Assembly (NCBI GenBank): GCA_029204225.1
Contig: CM055100.1
Location: forward strand, 53,301,763 to 53,365,762
Direction: 5' to 3'
Length of the DNA stretch: 64,000 bases
From: Diphasiastrum complanatum
Lineage: Eukaryota > Streptophyta > Lycopodiopsida > Lycopodiales > Lycopodiaceae
The position numbers were made by a program, and so were the translations under genes. The notes under the pieces were generated by a model. The model was not told where the DNA came from and did not search any database. It saw only the letters and a program-made list of their open reading frames with translations. Each line of letters opens with the position of its first letter. Position 1 is the first letter of the stretch. Shown one piece after another: positions 20,801 to 27,883 of this stretch.

Positions 20801-22328
20801 ATTATTCCTATGAAAGGTACAAGCTCAAAGCTCTTTGCAAGAAAAAAGCAGCACATTTCAAACTTGCTAAAAAAACTTTCTACGACATTTGAATAAACCA
20901 AACGCAAGGTCAAAAACAGTCTTAACACAAGGCAGTGCAGGCTTTTTGGATTTGAACCAAAATAGAAGCTTGTCATCCTGGACTATCTTCCAAAATAGTA
21001 CAATTCTCAACTTAAAGACTATAACAAGCTTAAACCTCAATTGCAAGTACCCTCCAATCTACATACAGAATAACCATACCTGCAATCCTTGAGCAGTAAG
21101 CAGATGAATTTCAACTCTTGTACATTTTCTGAGATTTCTGTGGTCAAGGTCTACCCATGAATCTTCACATTTTAATTATGGAAAAGAGTACTATGTAGCT
21201 GTTCGATGAACGCTGTTTGTTTTTAGGCCGTAACATATCAGCATTTTATGTGCTTACTGCTTTGTCTAAAAACAATATGTAAACCAAAACGTGATATGCT
21301 GAAATGCAGGAGGACTATCAAAAAGGCAAAAACCACAAGAAATTCACTAAATGGTACTTTCATTTCAAGTCCACAGCAAGACTTCAAATTAAACTGATGG
21401 GCAGTCCCAACTCCATGGGTCCGTCCACAAAGTATCACAGCAAGCACTGAACTTGTGCAGACTTTCGGCGCTAAGATAGACAAACTGTTAACAAGTATGC
21501 ATGCACATTATACACTGATACGATGACCTCTAAAAAATATCTGGTTCTATACTTTGACAAGCCTGGTCGACCACGATCACCTAGATAGTTAGGAAAATTG
21601 AAACCCTAAATGCACTATCTGCATATCCCAGATTCTGGCCTTTACCGTGCCCACCGGCAGATAAATGCCACATACTGATCGTTCTAGAACCGGTGATAAT
21701 AACAACTTAGCGTTCTGTAGCTTTACTCAAATGTACAACTTTTGGGTGGTTGAAGCTTTCCTTTCTGTCAACCTGAATAGCAATGACTCGCAAAATTGTG
21801 TAAATGGCAACCAATTTTAATTTCAAGTTTATGGACAAAGAGAGCGATGCCACAAAAATATCACATGCACAATACAAAATTGAAACAAGATATTTTGGGA
21901 AGATAAATGGGGCATATTTCAACGAAGTGTGCAATCCTAGAAATGTTTTTCTCAAAGGATGAACATAAAAATCTCATCACCTCATTACCAAATGCATTAC
22001 TGTCATGAAGTGATCCTGTGAAACAAATGCCTAATCAATCGCCGAAGAATATAATCAGAGGTCATCAAACGCCAACATCTTTGCAGCTGAACAACAAGAA
22101 AATCCATCGCTAAAATTTATCAGGGACAAAAAAACATCATGAACATTTCATTATCATATTATGTGAGCTTGGATGAATGGCGTGGAAGTAATATAAATGA
22201 CTTAAGCAAAACTTTGGTGGATACGCAATGATGAGATTGAGCTCGTGAGGACTTGTGAAATTGCCCACGCACGAATGCGTCACGTTGGTTGGCTTGTGCG
22301 CTGTAACTACATAGTTCCAGATACTCAT
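2847..22328 (-). CDS. DDB1: DDB1, UV-damaged DNA-binding protein 1, 5' portion (exons 1-5 of a split gene)
   Basis: DDB1 is the adaptor of CUL4-RING E3 ubiquitin ligases. It links CUL4 to DCAF substrate receptors and acts in the nucleus in nucleotide-excision repair and light signalling. Five minus-strand exons lie at 22225-22328, 21080-21128, 7118-7177, 6821-6912 and 2847-2898. All have AG/GT boundaries. Their lengths (104, 49, 60, 92, 52) sum to 357 nt, exactly 119 codons with no internal stop. The protein starts [20 protein letters not shown] and includes [44 protein letters not shown] and [16 protein letters not shown], which is the N-terminal start of beta-propeller A. The family is about 1,090 residues, so about 89% lies off the left edge. 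Introns are about 1,096, 13,902, 205 and 3,922 bp. The long ones are filled with transposons, but every exon and splice site seen is intact, so I infer a functional gene. Residues that differ from the plant DDB1 I recall (H for Q in exon 1, A for P in exon 2, P for H at the end of exon 3) need checking. Confidence 0.95.
2899..4420. other. DDB1 intron 4, downstream part, no recognisable features
   Basis: AT-rich sequence between exon 5 and the gypsy fragments. Only short spurious frames are present, and no repeat or domain is recognised by eye. Confidence 0.5.
4424..4770 (+). mobile_element. Ty3/gypsy gag fragment, decayed
   Basis: The plus-strand frames read [12 protein letters not shown], stop, GKAFTW, stop, [11 protein letters not shown] frameshift then gives [15 protein letters not shown], and a further shift gives [20 protein letters not shown]. 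This is the core of a retrotransposon gag (the W-DF---F---F region). At least two stops and two frameshifts show it is dead. It lies in DDB1 intron 4, antisense to the gene, and is followed by an RT fragment in the opposite orientation. Confidence 0.75.
4808..5215 (-). mobile_element. Ty3/gypsy reverse transcriptase fragment, decayed
   Basis: The minus strand reads [20 protein letters not shown], then [36 protein letters not shown], and further on [23 protein letters not shown]. This is the fingers and palm of a gypsy RT up to the MPFGLTNAP motif, ending before the YxDD box. Frameshifts occur near the start, where a 27-bp segment is also duplicated. It is inverted relative to the gag and integrase fragments on either side. 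Confidence 0.85.
5099..5160. repeat. Short direct duplication inside the RT fragment
   Basis: A 27-bp segment beginning aggtttaatgtatcc occurs at 5099-5125 and again at 5134-5160, 35 bp apart and identical. It adds about 35 bp to the decayed RT reading frame and probably arose by slippage after insertion. Confidence 0.9.
5225..5410 (+). mobile_element. Ty3/gypsy integrase C-terminal fragment
   Basis: The frame starting at 5225 reads [20 protein letters not shown], then [16 protein letters not shown]. This is the GPY/F region and the adjoining --HDVFHVSMLR motif just before the chromodomain in plant gypsy elements. The frame stays open to about 5437, but no chromodomain follows. It has the same orientation as the gag fragment at 4424 and opposes the intervening RT. 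Confidence 0.8.
5411..6288. other. DDB1 intron 4, middle part, unexplained
   Basis: The part near 5750-6180 is noticeably richer in G and C than its surroundings. No coding domain, LTR end or tandem repeat is recognisable. Confidence 0.4.
6289..6702. repeat. Perfect 207-bp tandem duplication in DDB1 intron 4
   Basis: Copies at 6289-6495 and 6496-6702 appear identical over their full length when read against each other, with an offset of exactly 207 bp. Each starts taacaatctttt and ends acatcaactta. The lack of any mismatch in otherwise decayed intron sequence implies a very recent duplication or an assembly artefact. It lies about 120 bp from DDB1 exon 4. Confidence 0.95.
6821..6912 (-). CDS. 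DDB1: DDB1 exon 4
   Basis: This 92-bp exon encodes [20 protein letters not shown], then [10 protein letters not shown], and the first two bases of an Arg codon. The acceptor is cgttcag/GGC and the donor is ACGAG/gtatag. It matches the family block that follows FRPH in other DDB1 proteins. The phase fits exon 3 (phase 0) and exon 5. Confidence 0.97.
7118..7177 (-). CDS. DDB1: DDB1 exon 3
   Basis: This 60-bp, 20-codon exon encodes [20 protein letters not shown]. The acceptor is tttgcag/CCT and the donor is CCG/gtgagc. The last residue is Pro where plant DDB1 normally has His. The intron to exon 4 is only 205 bp, in contrast to the 13.9-kb intron on its other side. Confidence 0.97.
7178..7868. 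other. DDB1 intron 2, 3' end, no recognisable features
   Basis: AT-rich intron sequence upstream of the exon 3 acceptor. No domain or repeat structure is recognisable by eye. Confidence 0.5.
7869..7943 (+). mobile_element. LINE RT fragment (pre-palm region)
   Basis: The plus strand reads TLLNS and then, after a frameshift, [18 protein letters not shown]. This matches the LINE copy at 12273-12345, which has [20 protein letters not shown]. The similarity stops at about 7943 and resumes with the next RT block at about 8997, so about 1 kb of unrelated sequence lies between. Confidence 0.65.
8310..8650. repeat. GC-rich stretch with a two-copy 84-bp repeat
   Basis: This segment is far richer in G and C than its surroundings. 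The 29-bp core starting agggttgactcct occurs at 8428-8456 and 8512-8540, 84 bp apart with a few differences. The words gcggt and ttgcg recur throughout. It sits in the roughly 1-kb insertion that splits the LINE RT. I cannot assign it to a known element. The minus-strand frames crossing it (8354-8680) look compositional. Confidence 0.6.
8997..9619 (+). mobile_element. LINE reverse transcriptase fragment (copy A)
   Basis: The frame from 8997 reads [19 protein letters not shown], then [20 protein letters not shown], then [12 protein letters not shown]. The last is the D---AFD-V palm motif. After a frameshift near 9368 it continues [17 protein letters not shown]. The catalytic YADD is at 9494-9505. 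A stop at about 9539 and the frameshift make it inactive. It ends abruptly near 9619, where gypsy integrase sequence begins. Confidence 0.88.
9640..10642 (+). mobile_element. Ty3/gypsy integrase with C-terminal chromodomain, inactivated
   Basis: The plus-strand frames read [20 protein letters not shown], then [30 protein letters not shown], and after a stop at about 9836 [20 protein letters not shown]. After a further stop and frameshift at 10133-10136 come the GPY/F region ([30 protein letters not shown]) and a chromodomain-like tail ([18 protein letters not shown]), ending with a stop at 10640. The DDE Glu is present in DGQTE. The second catalytic Asp, normally in SDRD, is Ala here. The copy is dead by stops, frameshift and active-site loss. 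It is followed directly by a polypurine tract and a 3' LTR. Confidence 0.92.
10641..10654 (+). other. Polypurine tract of the gypsy element
   Basis: The all-purine run gaggagggaaggga follows the integrase stop codon and precedes the TGTCAC that starts the LTR. This fits the plus-strand primer position of an LTR retrotransposon. Confidence 0.85.
10655..11224 (+). repeat. 3' LTR of the gypsy element (right end approximate)
   Basis: It begins TGTCACATGTAC right after the polypurine tract. A polyadenylation-type AATAAA lies at 11158-11163. The right end is inferred at the last CA before LINE coding sequence begins, near 11224, and could be off by tens of bases. Inside is a roughly 70-bp imperfect tandem repeat (from about 10865 and 10935) containing the words tcatatgctca and gggacactt. 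Two perfect palindromes tgacacgtgtca (10872-10883 and 10988-10999) carry the CACGTG G-box core. No second LTR copy is seen, so the element's 5' part is missing. Confidence 0.8.
11225..11760 (+). mobile_element. LINE endonuclease domain fragment (copy B)
   Basis: The plus strand reads [20 protein letters not shown], then [19 protein letters not shown]. The TGDFNA box is the catalytic Asp-Asn signature of AP-type LINE endonucleases. Further on, in a shifted frame, [20 protein letters not shown] and [13 protein letters not shown] match the domain's C-terminal end, where SDH is usual. Several frameshifts separate these blocks. The fragment abuts the gypsy LTR on its left. Confidence 0.8.
11785..12501 (+). 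mobile_element. LINE linker and N-terminal RT region (copy B), open for 239 codons
   Basis: One frame is open from just after a stop at 11782 to a stop at 12499. It reads [20 protein letters not shown] and later [58 protein letters not shown] and [19 protein letters not shown]. This is the stretch between endonuclease and RT plus the first RT motifs of an L1-type element. The first Met in frame is at 12166, so an ATG-based view hides the upstream half. Similarity continues past the stop ([17 protein letters not shown]) to about 12572 and then ends abruptly. Confidence 0.85.
12573..13040. other. Intron 2 sequence left of the complete LTR element
   Basis: Flanking sequence between the truncated LINE and the target-site duplication at 13041-13045. 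Nothing is recognisable. Confidence 0.5.
13046..13532 (-). repeat. Left (3') LTR of the 13-19 kb element
   Basis: A 487-bp LTR ending gacgtaaca on the plus strand. Its outer end is TATAAGG where the partner LTR has TGTAAGG, so the terminal TG is mutated. The inner side is bordered by the polypurine tract at 13533-13546. Confidence 0.93.
13533..13546 (-). other. Polypurine tract of the 13-19 kb element
   Basis: The plus strand reads ttcttccccccttt-like pyrimidines, that is AAGGGGGGAAGAA on the coding strand, directly next to the 3' LTR. The bases farther inside (gaggacagaact on the minus strand) match the same position in the chromovirus at 53330, suggesting related families. Confidence 0.85.
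18388..18399 (-). other. tRNA primer-binding site (initiator Met type)
   Basis: The minus strand reads TGGTATCAGAGC, the standard plant initiator-Met tRNA primer-binding site, one base from the LTR boundary at 18401. This fixes the element's orientation. Confidence 0.92.
18401..18888 (-). repeat. Right (5') LTR of the 13-19 kb element
   Basis: A 488-bp LTR starting TGTAAGG and ending AACA on the plus strand, about 96% identical to the left copy by eye. The right flank is the target duplication cttac. Confidence 0.95.
18894..21079. other. DDB1 intron 2, 5' portion, no recognisable genes
   Basis: AT-rich intron between the LTR element and exon 2. It contains open frames of 90 codons (19347-19619, plus) and 145 codons (20539-20976, minus) with no recognisable domain, plus the short tandem duplication at 20189. 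I regard the frames as chance. Confidence 0.5.
20189..20252. repeat. 32-bp tandem duplication
   Basis: The unit starting tcagtgcccaataatagg occurs twice in tandem with a 32-bp period and a single visible difference near the junction. Confidence 0.9.
21080..21128 (-). CDS. DDB1: DDB1 exon 2
   Basis: This 49-bp exon completes the split Ala codon of exon 1 and then encodes [16 protein letters not shown]. The acceptor is aatctcag/AAAATG and the donor is CAG/gtatgg. Family proteins have TPQ where this reads TAQ. Its minute size and 13.9-kb distance from exon 3 make it easy for gene finders to miss. Confidence 0.97.
21129..22224. other. DDB1 intron 1
   Basis: A 1,096-bp intron with donor gtatcc and acceptor ctcag. 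No transposon or other feature is recognisable. Confidence 0.85.
22225..22328 (-). CDS. DDB1: DDB1 exon 1 with start codon
   Basis: The start codon is at 22328-22326 in the context gagagcgccATGag. The exon encodes [20 protein letters not shown], then [14 protein letters not shown] and two bases of Ala, ending ATTGC/gtatcc. I chose this Met because all DDB1 proteins begin [12 protein letters not shown]. The same frame is open upstream to 22523 and would add an RERERD-rich and then Leu-rich leader, but that is 5' UTR read in frame. The gene has the usual land-plant N-terminus. Confidence 0.98.
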
Positions 22329-22483
22329 GGCGCTCTCAGCCGGTAATACAAGAAAGAAGGAAAGAAAGAGAGCAAGCAACAATAGGCCCCGGCGCCCTCG
22401 CACCGTGTCGCCAAATCCGTGTCCCTGTAGGTAGAGTATAGAGAGGCAGAAAGGAAACTGGGAGAAAGGTGGGAGAATGAAAT

Positions 22484-22521
22484 GATCTATATCTATATCT
22501 ATATCTCTCTCTCTCTCTCTC
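22484..22521. repeat. Microsatellite in the DDB1 5' leader
   Basis: A compound tract of ctatat repeats followed by (ct)n. On the DDB1 strand it is a GA-rich segment near the expected transcription start or in the early 5' UTR, a common position for GA repeats in plant genes. Confidence 0.9.
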
Positions 22522-22537
22522 ATGTGAGGGCTTTCTC

Positions 22538-22547
22538 CTATTTATAG
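22538..22547 (-). promoter_or_regulatory. Probable DDB1 TATA box
   Basis: The minus strand reads CTATAAATAG, a canonical plant TATA box, 210 bp upstream of the DDB1 ATG. A start site near 22505-22510 would give a roughly 180-nt GA-rich leader. The copia LTR begins only about 110 bp farther upstream. Confidence 0.6.
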
Positions 22548-22656
22548 GCTGAACCTTGAGTCTGCCACGTAGGGGATTAGGGCTGGAGGGAAGATTAGGT
22601 TTTGTGAAGCTAAAGCCCAATCATTCTATAGAAAGAAGAATAAACTTTCTGATTTT

Positions 22657-23042
22657 ATCCAACCTAATAGGTCACTTGATCCACCCTAATTGGGGGCCAA
22701 GATCTTGAGATCCAAAGACAATGTAAAATTTATTATTTTTGGCTCCTAGTTTTTCTCTAGCTTATCTATGTACATTTTGACCTTATTTAAAAGGTGTCAT
22801 CACAATGTAGGATGAATAATAAAGTTCTTGAAAAGCATCCTGTGTTATTTGGCATGTGTCACATCTCACAACATGCTTCTTGGTTTCCAAGGGGAGGCTC
22901 GAACCTGGGACCAAAGAAACTTTGGATGCCAAGCTAACCAGTTGAGCCAACCTCGTTGGGTCACATCTCACAACATGACCATCTTACCAATTACAAGTCA
23001 TATGACCAAAATTGGTCCAAACTAGCTTGTGCATTTTTAACA
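22657..23042 (-). repeat. Left (3') copia LTR, carrying a SINE insertion
   Basis: It matches 27884-28168 from atcca-cctaatagg to the end catttttaaca. It is 386 bp because of a 102-bp insertion (SINE plus duplicated target). Inside, the plus-strand run ctcctcctc at 23043 is the complement of the polypurine tract. The outer end lacks a TG start, so the LTR may be truncated here, close to the DDB1 promoter. Confidence 0.85.
22876..22960 (-). mobile_element. tRNA-derived SINE, 85 bp, with 17-bp target duplication
   Basis: It is flanked by identical 17-bp repeats tcacatctcacaacatg at 22859-22875 and 22961-22977. The other LTR of the same retrotransposon has only one such site and no insert. On the minus strand the insert has a box A-like TGGCTCAACTGG and a box B-like GGTTCGAGCCT about 40 bp apart, the internal RNA polymerase III promoter of tRNA-derived SINEs. 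The 3' end (CCAAGAAG) has no poly(A) tail. It is not a tRNA gene: the arms do not pair into a convincing cloverleaf. Confidence 0.8.
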
Positions 23043-23059
23043 CTCCTCCTCACAACTAG

Positions 23060-23560
23060 TTTGGGTCTAACATAGATCTACTAATCACTCCAAGAGATGT
23101 TCTTAACTTTATGAATGTTGCTCTTTGAAGAGGTTTAGTGAGTATATCAGCCACACACTCACTACTTGATACATGTTCCAAAGAGATCTCCTTTGCTTGC
23201 ATCTTTCCCCTCACAAAGTGATGATAAATCTCTATGTGTTTGGACCTTGCATGGAAAATTGGATTTGATGCAAGATGTTGGGCTGAGATGTTGTCATTAT
23301 GGATGATTGGTACACCCTTTGGATGCATAATCTTTAGCTCCACTAGTAGTCTCTTGAACCAAAGCACCTCCTTAGTTGTTGTAGTAAGTGCCTCGGTTGA
23401 AGAGAGTGAGATTGTTTTTTGCTTATTTGATAGCCAAGAAACTACTCTATCACCTATGAAAGGTGCATATGCACTTGTTGATCTTCTATCTTTCTTGTCA
23501 CCTACAAAATCTTAATCACTATAGGCATGCAAGTCAATTACATCTCCTCTATAAAGTATA
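23060..23560 (-). mobile_element. Copia RNase H
   Basis: The minus strand reads LWFKRLLVELKIMHPKGVPI, then NDNISAQHLASNPIFHARSK, then HIEIYHHFVRGKM and VADILTKPL. These are the usual C-terminal motifs of copia RNase H (DN-SA---A-NP-FH-R-KHIEI, ADI-TK-L). The upstream part of the domain is frameshifted. Confidence 0.92.
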
Positions 23561-23639
23561 CAAAGGTCAAGTGTGCCCGAGATGTACCTCAAGATCTTTT
23601 TAGATTTAAAGTGATGTCCATGAAAGATCTTTCATAAAC

Positions 23640-24716
23640 TTTATTAGACACTTTTACATCTTGCTCCATAGGAGTTTCTACATGCTTGCATCTTTAACTT
23701 CCTTAGAAAAATTTGAGCATAGTTTGTTTGACTAATAAAGATAAAATCGAATTCTCTAATGACCTCTATGCCCAAAATATAATGAAGATCACCTAGATCT
23801 ACCATTTTGAACTCTAAGGAAAGATCTACCTTGACTCTCTCAATTCCAACAATACTATCACCACTAAGGATGATGTCATCAACATAGACTAGCAAAAGTA
23901 CAATACCATGATCATCAACCTTAAGGTATAAGCTAGGATCATATTCACTTTGAGAGAAACCAAGTGAAATAAGATAATGATGTAGTCTTGAATTCCAAGA
24001 CCTAGAAGCTTGCTTCAAGCCATAGATGCTCCTTTGTAGATGGTAAACTTTGTCCTCCAACCTGAGTTTGATGAATCCTTGGGGCTACTCCATGAAGATG
24101 TCTTCTTCAAAAAATCCATTAAGAAATGCATGTGATACATCCATTTGACAAAACATCCATCCACAATGAGAGACAATAGCAAAAATCAACCTTATTGTGA
24201 CCATCTTGGCCATGGGTGCAAAAGTCTCCTCATAATCTATTCCCTTCTCTTGGGCATATCCCTTGGCAACTAGCCTTGCCTTGTGTTTGCTTATGCTTTA
24301 CATCCTATAACATTCTTAGAACGTCTATCAACAAGAATCCAAGTACCGTTATTCATCAAAGCGTTATACTCATCTAGCATAGCTTGGTACCATTTTTTTA
24401 AACTCAAAGCATCTTCTACATTTGAAGGCTTATCAAAACTTGACATAAGAGCAAAAGAAGTAGATGGATTACCCTCGGCTTTTTGCCCCTTGCCTTGATA
24501 TGTGAGCCTTGTTGGCTCCACTCTTACCCTTGATAATCTTCTAGGTGTGGTAGGTTGACTTGGTTCAAGCTCCTCCTTAGGCTCCTCCTCAAAATCAAGA
24601 TCATCTTGATTCTCGGCCACTATCCTCTGGATGGTTGAGATGGTTGAGCCATCATCAAGTTTGTGCATCTTGTATTCATCAAAGATTACATCTTTAGACA
24701 CCACAAACTTATCCAA
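23640..24716 (-). mobile_element. Copia reverse transcriptase
   Basis: The start of RT (WYQAMLDEYNALMNNGTW) is in the frame at 24291-24716. After frameshifts, RSIYGLKQASRSWNSRLHHY and LLLVYVDDIILSGDS follow in the frame at 23644-24060. The YVDD active site is intact. The segment between carries [20 protein letters not shown]-like residues in another frame. At least two frameshifts inactivate it. Confidence 0.93.
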
Positions 24717-24836
24717 GAATGAAAAATATATTGTGTATCCTTTACTTGAGTTGCCATATCAATATCCAAGCATGATCCCCTTTGTTGATGATGGATCATC
24801 CTTGTCCATGCACATAACAACTGCATCCAAAGACTT

Positions 24837-25385
24837 TCAAGTGCTTGAGGTTAGGATTTCTTCCATACAAAACTTTAAAAGGAGCTTTTCATCAATAGAT
24901 TTACTTGAAGCTCTATTGATCAAATAATTGGCACAAGTGAGTGACTCACCCCAAAATGACTTTGGCAAGCATGCATCTAATCTCAAGGCTTTAGAACATT
25001 CACATATTGTTCCATTTCTCCTCTCGGCCACCCCATTTTGTTGAGGGGTGTAGGGACTTGATTCCCTCCTCCTCACAAAAATCTTTAAACTTATTGGAGA
25101 TATACTCTCCTCCATTATCACTCCTAAGGATATTTATGCTTTCATTATGATGCTTCTCAACAAAAGTTTTTAACTTCACAAAGGTTTCAAACACTTGAGC
25201 TTTGGAAGAAAGTAAGAAAACCCAACAATATCTTGAAAAGTCATCTATGAATGTTACAAACATTGAAGCTCCACCATTTGACTTAGTGAATTTGCTAAGG
25301 ACCTTGGAAGGCCTAAAGCAAGCTCTTCCTTGCACATAGCCTCCATAGAACTTGGATTGATGTGTCCAAGCCTTTTGTGCCAAAG
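24837..25385 (-). mobile_element. Copia integrase core
   Basis: The frame at 25000-25383 reads FVTFIDDFSRYCWVFLL and ILRSDNGGEYISNKFKDFCE. After a frameshift near 25060 the frame at 24837-25121 continues SSPYTPQQNGVAERRNGTI and LPKSFWGESLTCANYLINR. All three catalytic positions (Asp in IDDFSRY, Asp in SDNGGEY, Glu in NGVAERRN) remain. The frameshift between the second and third separates the active site. Confidence 0.94.
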
Positions 25386-25560
25386 ATCAAAGTTTGACAA
25401 TTTGTCCTCCTTGGCTAGCATCACAACATTGGTGTCAACAAAAGCATCTAACTTGTAGAGTTTTCCAGGTCTAGTGCCTTTAGCAATAACTTTGCCCTTC
25501 ATCTTTATGTAAGAATCATTAGAAGTGAATTCCACGCAAAAACCATTATCAACCATTTGT
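25386..25560 (-). mobile_element. Copia GAG-pre-integrase (zinc-binding) domain
   Basis: The minus strand reads GKLYKLDAFV and LSNFDLWHKRLGHINPSSM, the H-----H portion (WH-RLGH) that precedes the integrase core in copia elements. A frameshift separates it from the integrase core. Confidence 0.88.
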
Positions 25561-25869
25561 CCAACACTAAATTCTTAGTGATGCTATGAATGTACAAGAC
25601 TCCTTCAACATTGACCTTTCTTGAAGATCCTAAGCACAAGGGGATAGAACCTACACCTTCTATCTTACAAACACAATCATTGGCTGTAAAAATAGACTTG
25701 ATAGGTCCTTCATAAGAAAAGAAAAAAAAAAAAGAGTCAAAAAGTACTCCCTTTTACCTGTCATGTGGGAATTTGCCCTACTTTTTACCCACCATCTTCC
25801 CCCTTGGAGCTTGATGAAGAAAAGCTTGACATCAATAGTAAGACCTCATGTGAAAAGTCTTCTTCCTCT

Positions 25870-26699
25870 TGGATGATGTTTGTTTGTCCTTGTTCTTGCG
25901 TCCTCTTGAAGCATTCCGAGGCACAATGCCCCATCTTGCCACAATAGTAGCATTTGATCTTGGACTTGTCCTTCTTGGTCTTGCTTGGAGTTGGAGTTGA
26001 AGTTCAATCTTTGCTTGACCCTTTTTTTAAGTGGCTCCCTTGCTCTTGGCTTTGCCCTTGCCTTTGGTGAAGAGTGTTTGATCATCTCCATCATGGATAG
26101 AGAGCCTATCCATCCTTGCATTGAAGTGTTGTCTCCTATTCTCCTCGGCCATGAGGACACCATGGAGGCCTTCAAGTGAGGGCGACTTGCTCATCATGGC
26201 ATATCCTTGCACCAGGTTAGAAAAATCTACACAAAGGCCATTCAAGATTAGTTGTACAAGCTCATCTTCCTTTATAGACTCTCCTATAAAGGCAAATTCT
26301 TTGTTCAACTCCTTTACCCTCAAAACATATGAATGAGCACTCTCCCCCTTCTTTTGGTAATATTGAAAGATTTGATGCTTTAAGTCAAACAATCTTGTAG
26401 TGTTCTTTGACTCATAAACCTTTTGAAGGGACTACCAAGCCTCTTGGGCCGAGGTACAATCTCCTACTTCCTTTAGGAGTTCATTGGCTACATTCATTTT
26501 AACAATGAAAGGCTAGTTTGCACCTCTTCTTGTATCTAGTGGATTCTTGAGGGCGGATAGGCTCTTCCTCATCCCCACTCACTATATCCATCAAGTCTTG
26601 CATTACAAGGATTGATTCCATTCTTAGTTTCCAAATGGAATAGTTTGATTTGTTCAACCTATCACTAGGATCCAAAAGATAAGCATTCAGGGATGCCAT
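25870..26699 (-). mobile_element. Copia gag with CCHC zinc knuckle
   Basis: The probable start is MASLNAYLLDPSDRLNKSNY at 26699, followed by SIWKLRMESIL, a typical copia gag start. After frameshifts come LFDLKHQIFQYYQKKGESAH and DELVQLILNGL. The zinc knuckle CYYCGKMGHCASEC at 25952-25911 is a perfect C-x2-C-x4-H-x4-C. Confidence 0.9.
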
Positions 26700-27883
26700 C
26701 CTCATGTAAACAAGAGTTTGATCTCTAAGAATGGATACACAATAGAAAAGATACAACTACTAGCTATCCCACTATCTAGGGATATGAGAATGATCAAAAA
26801 TTGAATTCTCAACAAGATGCAATCCTACTGTAAAAAATACAAATAGTAACTAGCTTGCTTGATGCAAAAAATTGACCCAAATTGACTCCTCCTTGATCTA
26901 AACTTCACAAGGCTTTTAAAGATCCGATCAACCTGAGAAAATATGATCTAATTACACATAAATGCCACTATAAATCACTCCCCTTATAAAATTATATTGA
27001 ACCTTTGTGCAAGAATCAAAACAATCTACTTTCCAATCACAAGCTAAAAAAATCACAATTTTGACAAAAAATTGATCTTAATGATGAGTAAGTACAAAAT
27101 GATTTAGATTGCACCTAAATGACTCTTACTAGGTCTCTCATACACATGAGAACGACATAAATCAGCTCCAAAAAGTCTCCGATTCTTGAATGCTACTCCT
27201 GGAGATTGTCTCCAAAACTCGCTTTGAATCATATGTAATGAAACAAGCAAAACTTGCTAGCTTGTAAACTTGAACCTGGCTTTAGAAGGCTAAACACATG
27301 TGGATCAGATCCTACAAGAGTCCTCTTCACTTAATTTGAAAGATACAAATCATAGATAATCACAAAGAATCAATCAATGCTTGAATTGATCCAAAATCTA
27401 TGATGCTAGTGAATCAAATTGCAAGAATCTAGCTCATTCATGACAAAGCTGAGTTACATGTGTTAAAAATATAGCAAAAAGACTCCAATAATCTTGTGAA
27501 ATGATGGAGGATGCACCTTGAATAATTCCAATTGAGATCCAATACCAAAAACACCATCCAATTTAGTGTTTACTAGCTTTTCCTTGGCTTTAACTCCATT
27601 ATAAGGCTCCAATTCTTGCAATTCCCTTCACATGCGTGAGTGTACGGCCTGCCACAGGCAGAGGACAGTACCTCAACTCTCTAATCAATCCCACAAATGC
27701 AAAGAACCAAATCCAAATGGCAAATATCAAGCATAGAGATCACCAACAAAATGATATAACTTCATATAAGGAAAACCAAATTTTTACTCATACATTGATG
27801 GAGAAACCATCACATATTTATACACATCAGTTCGGATTTGAGCATTTTAGGGCTTCTCTGAACTCATCATGACCTAACCCTAA

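Noticed and set aside
20539-20976. 145-codon minus-strand frame in DDB1 intron 2
   Set aside because: Phe/Leu/Val-rich, with no domain and no splice signals tying it to exons 2 or 3.
22137-22523. A 128-codon frame that looks like a secreted protein with an Arg-Glu leader and signal peptide
   Set aside because: The C-terminal half is DDB1 exon 1 plus intron read-through. The rest is 5' UTR and microsatellite.
22876-22960. tRNA gene
   Set aside because: It has box A and box B similarity but no convincing acceptor or anticodon stem pairing. It is flanked by target duplications, so a SINE is the better call.
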